Assembly (NCBI GenBank): GCA_011055585.1
Contig: DRGT01000020.1
Span: 1 to 16,078 of the forward strand
Length of the DNA stretch: 16,078 nucleotides
Origin: Candidatus Nitrosopumilus sp.
Lineage (GTDB): Archaea > Thermoproteota > Nitrososphaeria > Nitrososphaerales > Nitrosopumilaceae
Direction of reading: 5' to 3'
The notes under the pieces are model-generated. The model ran no database searches. It worked only from the letters and a program-made list of their open reading frames with translations, and was not told the DNA's origin. Both the position numbers and the translations under genes were made by a program. Shown here in pieces: positions 5,146-13,288 of the stretch (the first letter of the stretch is position 1; every line of letters begins with the position of its first letter).

Positions 5146-6222
5146 TTGGAACTGAATCAAAACATTGCATCCCATAAACCAGTTTCTCATGGAGGTAGAT
5201 ATTCTGTGAAAAACCCTTCTCCAGACCTTCTGGATTTTAGCTCAAACATCAACCCCCTTGGAGCCTCACCCATGGTCAAAAGGTATCTCGAGAGACAGCT
5301 AGACTCCATCTCAGAATATCCTGATTCGGATTCTGTAAATCTTCGCAAAGCGCTTCAATGGTATTGTAAGATTCCCCATGAGCAGATTGTTATTGGAAAT
5401 GGAGCCACAGAAATCATTTACAATTTTTGCAGAGCATTTTTGAGCAAAAAAACTCCTGTGTTAATTCCTATTCCAACGTTTGGTGAGTACGAATCTGTGG
5501 CAAAACTTTCAGGATGTAAGATTACTTTTTTTAAAACAATGAATTTAGAAAGCAATCTTGATAATTTTATCAAAAAAATTCCAAAAAATGGTTGCGTATT
5601 TGTTTGTAATCCAAATAATCCAACAGGAAAATTACTCTCAAAAAGAAATTTATTAAAAATTATCCAAGCTGCAAAGAAAAAATCATCTCTGGCATTTGTT
5701 GATGAGTCATTTATTGAGCTAGTTCCAGAATCAAACCAATCTGTAATAAAATTTGTTAAAAAATTTTCCAATCTCTTCATTTTACGATCTATGACAAAAT
5801 CATTTGGTTTAGCTGGCATTCGTGTTGGTTATGGTATTGGAAGTAAACAAATCATTTCTATTCTAAATAATCTAAAAATTCCTTGGAATGTTAGTGGTTT
5901 AGCTCAGCATGCTGCAAGGGCCGCACTTTGTTCTATATCATATCTAAACAAAGCAAAGAAAATAATAGAAAATGAATCAAAATATTTGAGAAATTCTATA
6001 TCAAAAATTGATGGATTTGAATGTCATGATGCTGCTGCAAATTTTATCTTAATTAAAACAAAACAAAAATCTAAAACCATACATAAAAAACTTTTAAAGA
6101 AAAAAATTCTCATACGTGATTGTTCTTCATTTCGTGGTCTAAACAACAATTACATTAGAATTGCAGTAAAAACAAGAAAAGAAAATCAAAAACTTGTAAA
6201 AGCTTTGGAGAAAATTAAATGA
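5146..6222 (+). CDS. cobD: L-threonine-O-3-phosphate decarboxylase (PLP enzyme of cobalamin synthesis)
   Basis: 358 residues, fold-type I aminotransferase family. The opening HGGRYSVKNPSPDLLDFSSNINPLG is typical of the CobD/CobC branch rather than of histidinol-phosphate aminotransferase. PLP site: GNGATEI (84-90), CNPNNPTG (154-161), FVDESF (184-189, D186), SMTKSFGLAG with the Schiff-base lysine K218, R226, and the carboxylate-binding Arg in YIRIAV (R338). It makes aminopropanol phosphate, the arm that CbiB attaches to cobyric acid; the cluster context makes this reading strong. The start is TTG, with no better one before the HGG block. Its TGA overlaps the next ATG by 4 nt. Note the naming clash: Salmonella CobD is this enzyme, whereas Pseudomonas CobD is CbiB. 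Confidence 0.85.
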   Translation: MELNQNIASHKPVSHGGRYSVKNPSPDLLDFSSNINPLGASPMVKRYLERQLDSISEYPDSDSVNLRKALQWYCKIPHEQIVIGNGATEIIYNFCRAFLSKKTPVLIPIPTFGEYESVAKLSGCKITFFKTMNLESNLDNFIKKIPKNGCVFVCNPNNPTGKLLSKRNLLKIIQAAKKKSSLAFVDESFIELVPESNQSVIKFVKKFSNLFILRSMTKSFGLAGIRVGYGIGSKQIISILNNLKIPWNVSGLAQHAARAALCSISYLNKAKKIIENESKYLRNSISKIDGFECHDAAANFILIKTKQKSKTIHKKLLKKKILIRDCSSFRGLNNNYIRIAVKTRKENQKLVKALEKIK

Positions 6223-7058
6223 AAACATTAATGATCCAAGGAACTTCTTCTGGAGCTGGAAAAACAATATTAGTTGCTGCACTTTGTAGAATTTTTTCAG
6301 ATTCTGGAATGTGTGTTTGTCCTTTCAAATCCCAAAATATGTCTAATTTCTCCTACAAAAACAAGGATTTTGAGATTTCTCGTGCTCAAGCCATTCAAGC
6401 AATAGGGGCTCGTTGTAAAATTACGGCTGATTTGAACCCAATTTTACTAAAACCACTTGGAAATTATTATAGTACGGTTTTTCTTCAAGGTAAAAAATAC
6501 AAAAAAATGCATGCAATTGATTATTACAAAAAATTTGTAAAAACAAAAGGACTCAAAGTTGTAATGGATTCTTTGTGTCGTCTTAAACAAAAATATGATC
6601 TTATAATTATTGAAGGAGCAGGATCACCTGCTGAAATTAATCTACAAAAGTTTGATATTGCAAACATGAAGATTGCAGAAAGGACAAATTCACCAGTCTT
6701 ACTTGTCAGCGATATAGATAGAGGGGGTTCTTTTGCAAGTATTGTTGGCACACTAGCACTACTTGAAAGAAAACATCAAAAACTTGTTAAAGGTTTTGTG
6801 ATAAACAAATTCCGAGGAGATATCAATATCCTAAAACCCGGATTTACAAAGCTTAAACAAAATACCAAAAAGCCTGTTTTCGGTGTGATACCAATGACAA
6901 ACATTAACCTACCTGAGGAAGATTCTCTAGGGGTAAAACCAAAACCGATGACTTTCAACAAAAAAAACATCGACAAAATTGACAGGGAGATTGACAAGCT
7001 AAGTAAATTAGTAAAGAAAAGTCTAAACATCAAAGCAATAGAGAGGTTGATATCTTGA
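6219..7058 (+). CDS. cbiP: Cobyric acid synthase, synthetase domain only (no glutaminase domain)
   Basis: 279 residues against roughly 480-500 for the usual CbiP/CobQ. The N-terminal ATP-dependent half is complete: P-loop GTSSGAGKT (8-16), FKSQNMSNFS, RAQAIQAIGARCKITADLNPILLKP, IIIEGAGSPAEINL, DIANM, LLVSDIDRGGSFASIVGT, VINKFRGDI and LPEEDSLG. These are CbiP rather than CbiA motifs. The enzyme amidates four side chains of the corrin ring. After LPEEDSLG there is only a short charged helical tail, and the gene stops in a 4-nt overlap with cbiB. The whole C-terminal glutamine amidotransferase domain (IAVIRLP...NFTDFD, then the catalytic Cys region) is missing, so the protein must take free ammonia or a glutaminase made elsewhere. 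GGAG lies 8 nt before the ATG. Confidence 0.85.
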   Translation: MKTLMIQGTSSGAGKTILVAALCRIFSDSGMCVCPFKSQNMSNFSYKNKDFEISRAQAIQAIGARCKITADLNPILLKPLGNYYSTVFLQGKKYKKMHAIDYYKKFVKTKGLKVVMDSLCRLKQKYDLIIIEGAGSPAEINLQKFDIANMKIAERTNSPVLLVSDIDRGGSFASIVGTLALLERKHQKLVKGFVINKFRGDINILKPGFTKLKQNTKKPVFGVIPMTNINLPEEDSLGVKPKPMTFNKKNIDKIDREIDKLSKLVKKSLNIKAIERLIS

Positions 7059-8014
7059 TAATTGAATCAATTTTGATCGTTGCATTTGCTCTGGGATTAG
7101 ACTTTGCTGTAGGTGATCCAAAAAATAGATATCATCCTACCGTATGGATTGGTAGATTAATTGCAAAACTAACACCTCTTGCAAAAAATTCTGAAAAAAT
7201 TGGTGGAATTGTTCTAGTTTTAGCTGTTGTAGCTATTGTTTCATTGTTTCTGATTGCATTAGATGTAACAATTAATCTACTCACTGTTGATTATGTTTCA
7301 TTAATTGTTTCAATTATAGTTGGAACAATTCTTCTAAAAACAACTATTGCTATACGGGGAATGGAAAAACATGCAATAGCAGTTGTAGAATCAGTAGAAC
7401 ATAATGATATTGAAAAGGCAAGAGACAATCTAGCCTTGATTGTAAAGCGAAATACTAAGGATTTGGACAAAAATCATGTCCTCTCGGGAGTTCTAGAGAG
7501 CGTAAGCGAGAATACAGTTGACGGTATTACTGGGCCATTATTCTATTATGGATTATTTGGCTTGCCAGGAGCATTTGTGTATAGAGCAATAAACACAATT
7601 GATTCCATGATTGGTTACAAAGATTCTATTTTCGAAAATGTTGGATGGTTTGGCGCAAACTGTGACAAAATTCTAAATTATATTCCATCTAGATTAACAG
7701 CTCTTGTAATGATACTAAGTGCGAAAATAATTGGAGTTGATTGGAGAAACTCTTATCAAATCATGTTAAGAGATGGTTCTAAAACAGAATCTCCAAATGC
7801 TGGATATCCAATGGCAGCTTTAGCTGGTGCATTGCAAACTAAATTTGAAAAAATTGATCATTATTCATTAGGAGATGGAAACTTGGAAATCACTAAAGAT
7901 CACATCAAATCAGCAATTGAATTAATGAAAGTCACATCAATTCTGTTTAGTAGTATTGTTACAATTCCAATAATTCTAGTATTATCTTACTTTGGATGGT
8001 GGATTCATGCTTAA
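7055..8014 (+). CDS. cbiB: Adenosylcobinamide-phosphate synthase
   Basis: 319 residues, a membrane protein with several hydrophobic segments. It joins aminopropanol (phosphate) to adenosylcobyric acid. Family blocks: LDFAVGDPKNRYHPTVWIGRLI (15-36), the SENTVDGITGPLFYYGLFGLPGAFVYRAINTIDSMIGYK stretch, and SPNAGYPMAALAGAL. The start is TTG at 7055, overlapping the cbiP stop by 4 nt (TTGA), with GAGAGG (7041-7046) at good spacing, so translation is probably coupled. Its 3' end overlaps the cobS start by 8 nt if the ATG at 8007 is used. It works next to the decarboxylase, whose product it uses. Confidence 0.93.
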   Translation: MIIESILIVAFALGLDFAVGDPKNRYHPTVWIGRLIAKLTPLAKNSEKIGGIVLVLAVVAIVSLFLIALDVTINLLTVDYVSLIVSIIVGTILLKTTIAIRGMEKHAIAVVESVEHNDIEKARDNLALIVKRNTKDLDKNHVLSGVLESVSENTVDGITGPLFYYGLFGLPGAFVYRAINTIDSMIGYKDSIFENVGWFGANCDKILNYIPSRLTALVMILSAKIIGVDWRNSYQIMLRDGSKTESPNAGYPMAALAGALQTKFEKIDHYSLGDGNLEITKDHIKSAIELMKVTSILFSSIVTIPIILVLSYFGWWIHA

Positions 8015-8735
8015 AGAAATTTGTTCAGTATTTTCATTTTTAACAATAATTCCAACTAGCACTGCAAATCTTGAAACAATTGCAAAGTACATGTACCTCT
8101 TTCCAATTGTTGGAATAACAATTGGACTTGTAGTTGGAGGATTTGGTTTTGGATTATCATTTATTGGATTAGAACCATTAATTGTTGGATTATTAGTGGT
8201 TGCAGCAATAGCGTTAATCACTGGAATCCATCACACAGATGGTCTTGCAGACTTTGCAGATGGCTTGATGGCAAAAGGAACAAAAGAGAAAAAGCTTCAA
8301 GCAATGAAGGATCTTTCTGTTGGTTCTGCAGGAATTGTTACAGTTGTTTTGTATATTGTTGGAATGATTATTGCTCTTTCTTTTATGGAAGGCTATTTTC
8401 TATTTCAAGCAATTTTAGTCAGTGAAATCATGGCAAAATTCTCGATGGTATTAATGGCAAGCGCTGGGCAATCTGCAGCTTTGGGCTCAAATTCACCTTT
8501 TGTACAACTTATGAAAGATAAGAAAAAATTTGTAGCATCTATTGCTCTAACAATAATTCCATTAGTTGTTGTAACTGGAAGTACAGGAATGATTATTTTT
8601 GCAGCAGGTGTAATTCTAACTCTTTTCCTTGTAGGAATCTCAACTAGAAGCTTTGGTGGAATCACAGGTGACGTGTTAGGCGCATCAAATGAATTAACTA
8701 GGTTATCTTCCCTTTTGATCTTTGTTACATTATGA
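8007..8735 (+). CDS. cobS: Adenosylcobinamide-GDP ribazoletransferase (cobalamin synthase)
   Basis: 242 residues from the ATG at 8007, an integral membrane protein with about six or seven hydrophobic helices. It transfers alpha-ribazole (or its phosphate) to adenosylcobinamide-GDP, the last joining step. Motifs: FLTIIP near the start, HHTDGLADFADGL (75-87, the Mg-binding Asp motif), the following AMKDLSVGSAG, and RSFGGITGDVLGASNELTRL at the C-terminus. I prefer the ATG at 8007 to an in-frame TTG at 7992: MLKEICSVFSFLTIIP matches usual family N-termini and GGTGG (7997-8001) sits 5 nt before it. It overlaps cbiB by 8 nt and cobY by 4 nt. Confidence 0.92.
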   Translation: MLKEICSVFSFLTIIPTSTANLETIAKYMYLFPIVGITIGLVVGGFGFGLSFIGLEPLIVGLLVVAAIALITGIHHTDGLADFADGLMAKGTKEKKLQAMKDLSVGSAGIVTVVLYIVGMIIALSFMEGYFLFQAILVSEIMAKFSMVLMASAGQSAALGSNSPFVQLMKDKKKFVASIALTIIPLVVVTGSTGMIIFAAGVILTLFLVGISTRSFGGITGDVLGASNELTRLSSLLIFVTL

Positions 8736-9316
8736 TTGGAATTGTGATGGCTGGTGGAAAAGGTACCAGGATGGAATCAGAACAAGAAAAACTTCTTCTT
8801 AAATACAAAAAACCAGTCATACTCCATGTAATAGATGCATTAAGAGAATCAAAATGTTTTTCAAAAATTCTTGCAATTACAAGTAAAAACTCGCCTCAAA
8901 CTAAACAATTGTTAGAAGAAAATAATGTTGAAACAATGGAAACTCCTGGAAATGGATACGTTCGTGATTTGAATCGGGTTTTATCCTCGCTTAATGAACC
9001 TATACTTGTAACATCAGGCGATCTTCCATTTCTTGATTACGAAATAATCAAAAACATAGTTAAAATGTACAATTCTGAGAATATTTGGAAAAGTATTGTA
9101 GTAACAAAAGGATTTTTAGACTCACTTCATTTAAAATCTGACATTCATGTTTCTCATGAAGAACAAGATTGCTGTTTTTCTGGAATTTCACTTGTAAATG
9201 CAAAACAAATCAAAAACTTGGAACGTGTCAAAGAAACCTATCAAATTTTAGATGACAAAAGAGTTGCCTTTAATCTAAACACAAAACAAGATTATGAATT
9301 ACTCGGCGTTTCCTGA
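8732..9316 (+). CDS. cobY: GTP:adenosylcobinamide-phosphate guanylyltransferase, archaeal type
   Basis: 194 residues, nucleotidyltransferase fold. N-terminal GTP loop MAGGKGTRMESEQEKLLLKYKKP, then TPGNGYVRDLN and the metal-binding VTSGDLPFLD (93-102). This is the archaeal replacement for the bacterial CobU; it converts adenosylcobinamide phosphate to the GDP form used by CobS. It lacks the P-loop kinase module of CobU, so it cannot phosphorylate cobinamide. The ATG overlaps the cobS stop by 4 nt (ATGA). The 3' end overlaps the convergent S27e gene by 18 bp (9299-9316). A MobA-like role is possible on fold alone, but the operon position settles it. Confidence 0.9.
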   Translation: MIGIVMAGGKGTRMESEQEKLLLKYKKPVILHVIDALRESKCFSKILAITSKNSPQTKQLLEENNVETMETPGNGYVRDLNRVLSSLNEPILVTSGDLPFLDYEIIKNIVKMYNSENIWKSIVVTKGFLDSLHLKSDIHVSHEEQDCCFSGISLVNAKQIKNLERVKETYQILDDKRVAFNLNTKQDYELLGVS

Positions 9317-9496
9317 GTTTTTGCCAAAAATTTTTGCAATAGCACCTGTTGGTTTTGCAATTGCATTTCCACAAGAATTACATGTTACTACAGTTGATGC
9401 ATGAGAAAAAACAACTTGTTTTTCTCCACATTCTTTGCATTCAATTTTTAGAAATTTACTATTTGGTTCAGGAACAAGAATGTGATCTTTTTTCAT
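9299..9496 (-). CDS. rps27e: 30S ribosomal protein S27e
   Basis: 65 residues with one zinc ribbon: C20-KE-C23 and C39-NS-C42. The N-terminal block DHILVPEPNSKFLKIECKECGEKQVVFSHASTVVTCNSCG is typical of archaeal S27e. The ATG at 9496 overlaps the L44e stop by 4 nt, with GGTGG four bases before it; the L44e-S27e pair is a common archaeal operon. The end runs 18 bp into cobY on the opposite strand, so no intergenic terminator separates them. Confidence 0.95.
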   Translation of the reverse strand: MKKDHILVPEPNSKFLKIECKECGEKQVVFSHASTVVTCNSCGNAIAKPTGAIAKIFGKNSGNAE

Positions 9497-9774
9497 GCTG
9501 CCACCAACTCAAATTTTCTAACTCGTATTCCATACGTATTGGATTTCTTTTTACACACAGTACAGGTTAGTATTCTTGTAACCTTCTTTGTAGTCTTTGC
9601 AGGCTTGGCTAATTTTGGGAATTTTTGTCCACCGTAACCCTTTTTTCTTTCAGCGTGACGTCTTTCTCCAATAGCAGAACCTCTTCTTTTTCCAGCCTTG
9701 TAAATTGAAACCTTTTGATCAGTATGCGTCTTACATTTTGGACAATACCGTCTAATCTGCTTTGGATAGTTCAT
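9493..9774 (-). CDS. rpl44e: 50S ribosomal protein L44e
   Basis: 93 residues from the ATG at 9774, beginning MNYPKQIRRYCPKCKTHT. Zinc ligands C11, C14, C71 and C74; basic loop AGKRRGSAIGERRHAERKKGYGGQKFPK. The protein lies near the ribosomal E site. An in-frame TTG at 9783 would add three residues, but the ATG fits the family better, and a TATA-like CTTAAATTA (9797-9805) centred 27 bp upstream fits a leaderless ATG. It heads the operon with S27e. Confidence 0.95.
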   Translation of the reverse strand: MNYPKQIRRYCPKCKTHTDQKVSIYKAGKRRGSAIGERRHAERKKGYGGQKFPKLAKPAKTTKKVTRILTCTVCKKKSNTYGIRVRKFELVAA

Positions 9775-9796
9775 ATCAAACAACCCACTTTCTCTG

Positions 9797-9805
9797 TAAT
9801 TTAAG
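9797..9805 (-). promoter_or_regulatory. TATA box of the L44e-S27e operon
   Basis: CTTAAATTA when read leftward, centred about 27 bp before the ATG at 9774. It is 16 bp from the opposing TATA-like CTATAAT used rightward. Confidence 0.5.
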
Positions 9806-9813
9806 CATTGAAT

Positions 9814-9820
9814 CTATAAT
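9814..9820 (+). promoter_or_regulatory. TATA box of the adenine-deaminase-like gene
   Basis: CTATAAT is centred 29 bp before the GTG at 9846, giving a leader of a few nucleotides at most. Confidence 0.45.
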
Positions 9821-9845
9821 AGGCTGAAAACCATAACTGAATTTC

Positions 9846-11612
9846 GTGACTTCTACTCTTTCTCGTTCAATTTTAGCTCTTAATGCAGTTGCAATGGGTG
9901 ACAAAAAGGCTGATCTAGTTTTAAAAAATTGCAAACTTGTTAATGTTTACACAAGAGAAATCATTCCACAAACTGAAATTGCTATAGTAAATGACAGAAT
10001 TGCTTTTGTGGGTTCTGATGCATCTCACACAATTGGAACTAAAACTACTGTTATTGATTTAGAAAGCAAGTATGTCACACCAGGATTTGCAGATCCTCAC
10101 ATTCACATTGATCAGTTTGTGATGCCGTCGGAGTTTGCAAAAAAATCTCTTTTGTGTGGTGTAACTTCATTATTTTCTGATCCTATTGATATTGTAAGTA
10201 CCTGTGGATACAAAGGATTTAGAGAATTTGTAAGACAAACTAATGATCTACCTCTTAGAATGTTTCATGTTGTCCCTGGCGGTCTTCCAGTTGACAGAAA
10301 GTTTAGTCATAGCAAGACCTTGAGTTTATCACAAGAAAAGGCTGCAGTAAAATTTACAAATGTTTTGGGTCTTGGCGAAGTATTTTCTTGGACAAAAGTA
10401 ACAATGCGTGATACAAAAACAATGAAATCACTTTCATCAATGCTTGAAGCTGATTGTATCATTAATGGTCATACAGCTGGGGCATCAGGAAAGAAGTTAG
10501 TAGCCTATGTTTCATCTGGAATTTTATCTTGCCATGAGCCAATAGATTTTGATCAAGTTCTAGAGCGTTTACGTCTAGGAATGTGGGTGATGATTCGTGA
10601 AGGTTCCATTCGTAGAGACCTAAAAGAAATCATTACTCGTGTTTTGGTGCACAAAACATACATTGACAGACTAATGTTTTGCTCTGACGGTGTTGACCCT
10701 TTAGATATTGAACACTATGGCCACATTGATCATTGTGTGAGAGAGGCAATTTCAAATGGTGTTGATGCAGTTGATGCATTTTCGATGGCATCAAAAAACT
10801 GCTTTAATTACTATAACATGGGAAAAGATCTTGGAGCAATAGCTCCTGGAAAACTTGCTGACATTTTGGTTTTTGATGGATTGTTTTCAATAAAACCAAA
10901 AAAAGTGTTTGTTGGAGGAAAACTTGTAGTATCAAACGGAAGTATAGTCTCTAAAATAAAGAATAAAACAATACCATCTTGGATTAAAAGAACAGTAAAA
11001 ATTCGAAAAAAATTCTCAGAAAAAGACTTTGAGGTAAAATCAAAAAAATCTATAGTCACAGCAAATTCGATTAATTTGATTAATGAAATTATCACAAAAC
11101 TTGACCCTGTCGAACTTTCAACAAGGAATGGAAATGTTATTCCATCACATGACAAGGACGTGTGGAAGGTAGCAGCATTTGATAGGACGTATGGTTCAAA
11201 CAAAAATGCTATTGGATTTTTGAATAATTTTGGAGCAGATATAGGGGCATTTGCATCAACATGGAATTTTCATGAAAATGATCTGATTGTAATTGGTTCA
11301 AATGAGAAGGATATGGCCATAGCTGCAAACAGTCTAATCAAAACACAAGGAGGTCTTGTTGTAATAAAGGATGGAAAATCATTGGCTTTATTACCGCTAC
11401 AATTTGGAGGAATCATTTCAACTGATTCATTTGAAAAAGTTGCTTCAAACTTTTCTGCAATAAAAAACAGTTTAGCTGACTCTGGGTGTAAATTCAAAAG
11501 ACCTCATTTGATACCCCTTTTCTTGCCATTTTTGGCCCTGCCATCAATTCGGATTCTGTATTCTGGAATTGTTGATGTCAGGAAGAGATCCTACATTCCT
11601 CCAATCAACTAA
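9846..11612 (+). CDS. Adenine deaminase-like amidohydrolase
   Basis: 588 residues from a GTG start, full length for adenine deaminase (Ade). This enzyme converts adenine to hypoxanthine plus ammonia in the cytosol. The amidohydrolase barrel shows PGFADPHIHIDQF (H85, H87), CGVTSLFSDP, GLGEV (175-179), GHTAGASGKKL (H209), SCHEP (H230, E231), RLGMWVMIREGS, FCSDG (D281), GHIDH and LGAIAPGKLADILVFD. The Ade-specific C-terminal domain follows, with KVAAFDRTYGS, IGSNEKDMAIAANSLI and the LPFLALPSIRI block. Several signature residues differ from what I recall of classical Ade: HIHIDQF for HIHIESS, TAGASGKKL for APGLSGKDL, and ASTWNFHEND where the family has an ASTVAHDSHN-like motif. Substrate is therefore less certain than family. 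The thermosome gene follows 41 bp later with its own promoter-like box. Confidence 0.78.
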   Translation: MTSTLSRSILALNAVAMGDKKADLVLKNCKLVNVYTREIIPQTEIAIVNDRIAFVGSDASHTIGTKTTVIDLESKYVTPGFADPHIHIDQFVMPSEFAKKSLLCGVTSLFSDPIDIVSTCGYKGFREFVRQTNDLPLRMFHVVPGGLPVDRKFSHSKTLSLSQEKAAVKFTNVLGLGEVFSWTKVTMRDTKTMKSLSSMLEADCIINGHTAGASGKKLVAYVSSGILSCHEPIDFDQVLERLRLGMWVMIREGSIRRDLKEIITRVLVHKTYIDRLMFCSDGVDPLDIEHYGHIDHCVREAISNGVDAVDAFSMASKNCFNYYNMGKDLGAIAPGKLADILVFDGLFSIKPKKVFVGGKLVVSNGSIVSKIKNKTIPSWIKRTVKIRKKFSEKDFEVKSKKSIVTANSINLINEIITKLDPVELSTRNGNVIPSHDKDVWKVAAFDRTYGSNKNAIGFLNNFGADIGAFASTWNFHENDLIVIGSNEKDMAIAANSLIKTQGGLVVIKDGKSLALLPLQFGGIISTDSFEKVASNFSAIKNSLADSGCKFKRPHLIPLFLPFLALPSIRILYSGIVDVRKRSYIPPIN

Positions 11613-11618
11613 GTAATC

Positions 11619-11626
11619 TTAAAAAG
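11619..11626 (+). promoter_or_regulatory. TATA box of the thermosome gene
   Basis: TTAAAAAG centred about 32 bp before the ATG at 11654, giving a leader of about 6 nt. A GGAGG at 11634-11638 is 15 nt before the ATG, too far to be a normal ribosome site. Confidence 0.4.
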
Positions 11627-11641
11627 GGGTATCGGAGGCAG

Positions 11642-11651
11642 TTCAGCTGAA
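11642..11651. promoter_or_regulatory. Palindrome TTCAGCTGAA before the thermosome start
   Basis: A perfect 10-bp palindrome ending 2 nt before the ATG and covering the predicted transcription start. It could be a repressor site; it is short and seen once. Confidence 0.25.
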
Positions 11652-11653
11652 TT

Positions 11654-13273
11654 ATGGCTTCTATTCAACAAACGCCACAAGGTCCAGTACTGGTACTTAA
11701 GGAAAGTGCCCTTCAACAAAAGGGAAAAGACGCTCAAAATAACAATATTCAGGCTGCAAAACTTGTTGCAGATTTAGTCAAATCAAGCCTTGGTCCACGT
11801 GGTTTAGACAAAATGCTTGTTGATTCTTTGGGTGATGTCACCATAACAAATGATGGTGCTACAATTCTCAAAGAGATTGATGTCCAACACCCAGCAGCCA
11901 AAATGATGGTTGAAATCGCTAAAACTCTAGATAATGAAGTTGGTGATGGTACCACATCTTCAGTAGTGTTTGGAGGTGCATTGCTTGCAAAAGCTGAAGA
12001 GCTATTGAAAAAAGATGTTCATTCAACCGTTATAATTGATGGATATCAAGCAGCTTCTGAAAAAACTCTTGAAATACTTTCAGAAATTGCACAGAAAATA
12101 CAACCTGACGATAAAGAATCACTTTTAAAAATTGCTAAAACAAGCATGCAATCAAAATTAATTTCTGAAGATAGCGGTCCTATATCAAAAGTTGTTGTTG
12201 AAGCAATTTTAAAAATTACAACAAAGAAAGCTGAAAAGTACAATGTTGATTTAGATAATATCAAAGTAGAAAAGAAAGCAGGCGCTTCAATTCAAGATAC
12301 TGCATTAATCAAAGGAATTGTTTTAGACAAAGAGGTCGTTCATAGCGGAATGCCAACCAAGATTGAAAAAGCAAAGATTGCATTAGTTAATGCGGCATTT
12401 GAGGTTGAAAAAACAGAGATGAGCTCTGAAATTAGAATTAGTGACCCCTCTCAAATGCAGATGTTCTTAGAAGAAGAAAACAGAATGCTAAAAACAATGG
12501 TGGAAAAGATTCATGGAGTCAGCGCAAATGTACTTTTGTGCCAAAAGGGAATTGATGATATTGCACAGCATTATTTAGCAAAACATGGAATTTTGGCTAT
12601 AAGACGTATTAAAGAAAGTGACATGACAAAATTAGCAAAAGCTACTGGCGGAAGAGTTACCACTAACCTAGATGATCTTTCTGAAAAAGAATTAGGAAGT
12701 GCAGATTTAGTTATTCAGAAAAAAGTAGAATCTGACAAATGGGTATTCGTTGAGGGATGCAAAAACCCACAATCAGTTACAATTTTGATAAGAGGTGGTT
12801 CACAAAGAGTAGTTGATGAGGTTGACCGCTCTATGCATGATGCTTTAATGGTAGTAAAAGATGTAATTGAAAAACCAGAAATTGTTGCTGGTGGAGGAGC
12901 ACCAGAAGCTTTTGTTGCTGCTCAACTAAAAGAGTGGGCTGACAATTTTGATGGTAGAGAACAACTTGCAATCAAAAAATATGCAGAAGCTTTGGAAGTA
13001 ATTCCACTAACAATTGCTGAAAATGCTGGAATGGATCCAATTGACACTATGGTAAATCTTAGGGCAAAGCAAAACCAAGGAAGAAAATGGACTGGCATTG
13101 ATGCAAGAAATACCCAGGTTGCAGACATGTTATCTCTTGATGTTGTTGAACCCCTTGTTGTAAAAGAACAAATCATAAAATCTGCAACCGAAACTGCAAA
13201 CATGATTCTTAGAATCGATGATGTTATTGCCATAACTGGTGGACCTGGTGGCGGCGGACCACCAATGGGATAA
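11654..13273 (+). CDS. Thermosome subunit (group II chaperonin)
   Basis: 539 residues. It forms a two-ring ATP-driven folding chamber with a built-in lid. ATPase motifs: LGPRG (46-50), NDGAT (66-70), GDGTTS (97-102), and the later GGGAPE block. The C-terminus is the usual flexible Gly-Pro-Met tail ([11 protein letters not shown]). Archaea often carry two or more paralogues; which one this is cannot be told from one copy, so no letter is given. The gene has its own promoter-like box. It ends 15 bp from a convergent small membrane protein. Confidence 0.96.
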   Translation: MASIQQTPQGPVLVLKESALQQKGKDAQNNNIQAAKLVADLVKSSLGPRGLDKMLVDSLGDVTITNDGATILKEIDVQHPAAKMMVEIAKTLDNEVGDGTTSSVVFGGALLAKAEELLKKDVHSTVIIDGYQAASEKTLEILSEIAQKIQPDDKESLLKIAKTSMQSKLISEDSGPISKVVVEAILKITTKKAEKYNVDLDNIKVEKKAGASIQDTALIKGIVLDKEVVHSGMPTKIEKAKIALVNAAFEVEKTEMSSEIRISDPSQMQMFLEEENRMLKTMVEKIHGVSANVLLCQKGIDDIAQHYLAKHGILAIRRIKESDMTKLAKATGGRVTTNLDDLSEKELGSADLVIQKKVESDKWVFVEGCKNPQSVTILIRGGSQRVVDEVDRSMHDALMVVKDVIEKPEIVAGGGAPEAFVAAQLKEWADNFDGREQLAIKKYAEALEVIPLTIAENAGMDPIDTMVNLRAKQNQGRKWTGIDARNTQVADMLSLDVVEPLVVKEQIIKSATETANMILRIDDVIAITGGPGGGGPPMG

Positions 13274-13288
13274 TCAAATTTTAAAAAA

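Noticed and set aside
5418..5819. Long antisense open frame opposite the threonine-phosphate decarboxylase
   Set aside because: It shadows a gene with intact PLP motifs, is low complexity, and has no promoter or family signature.
6960..7058. Frameshift or nonsense mutation cutting off the CbiP glutaminase domain
   Set aside because: The next gene starts in a 4-nt overlap and no glutaminase-like sequence follows in any frame, so this is a domain absence rather than a fresh break.
7992..8006. Earlier in-frame TTG start for cobS
   Set aside because: The ATG at 8007 has GGTGG five bases before it and gives the usual family N-terminus; the extension adds only five residues.
9775..9783. TTG at 9783 as the L44e start
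   Set aside because: The ATG at 9774 fits both the family N-terminus and the TATA spacing.
10811..11497. Antisense open frames opposite the adenine-deaminase-like gene
   Set aside because: They mirror conserved coding sequence and have no independent support.
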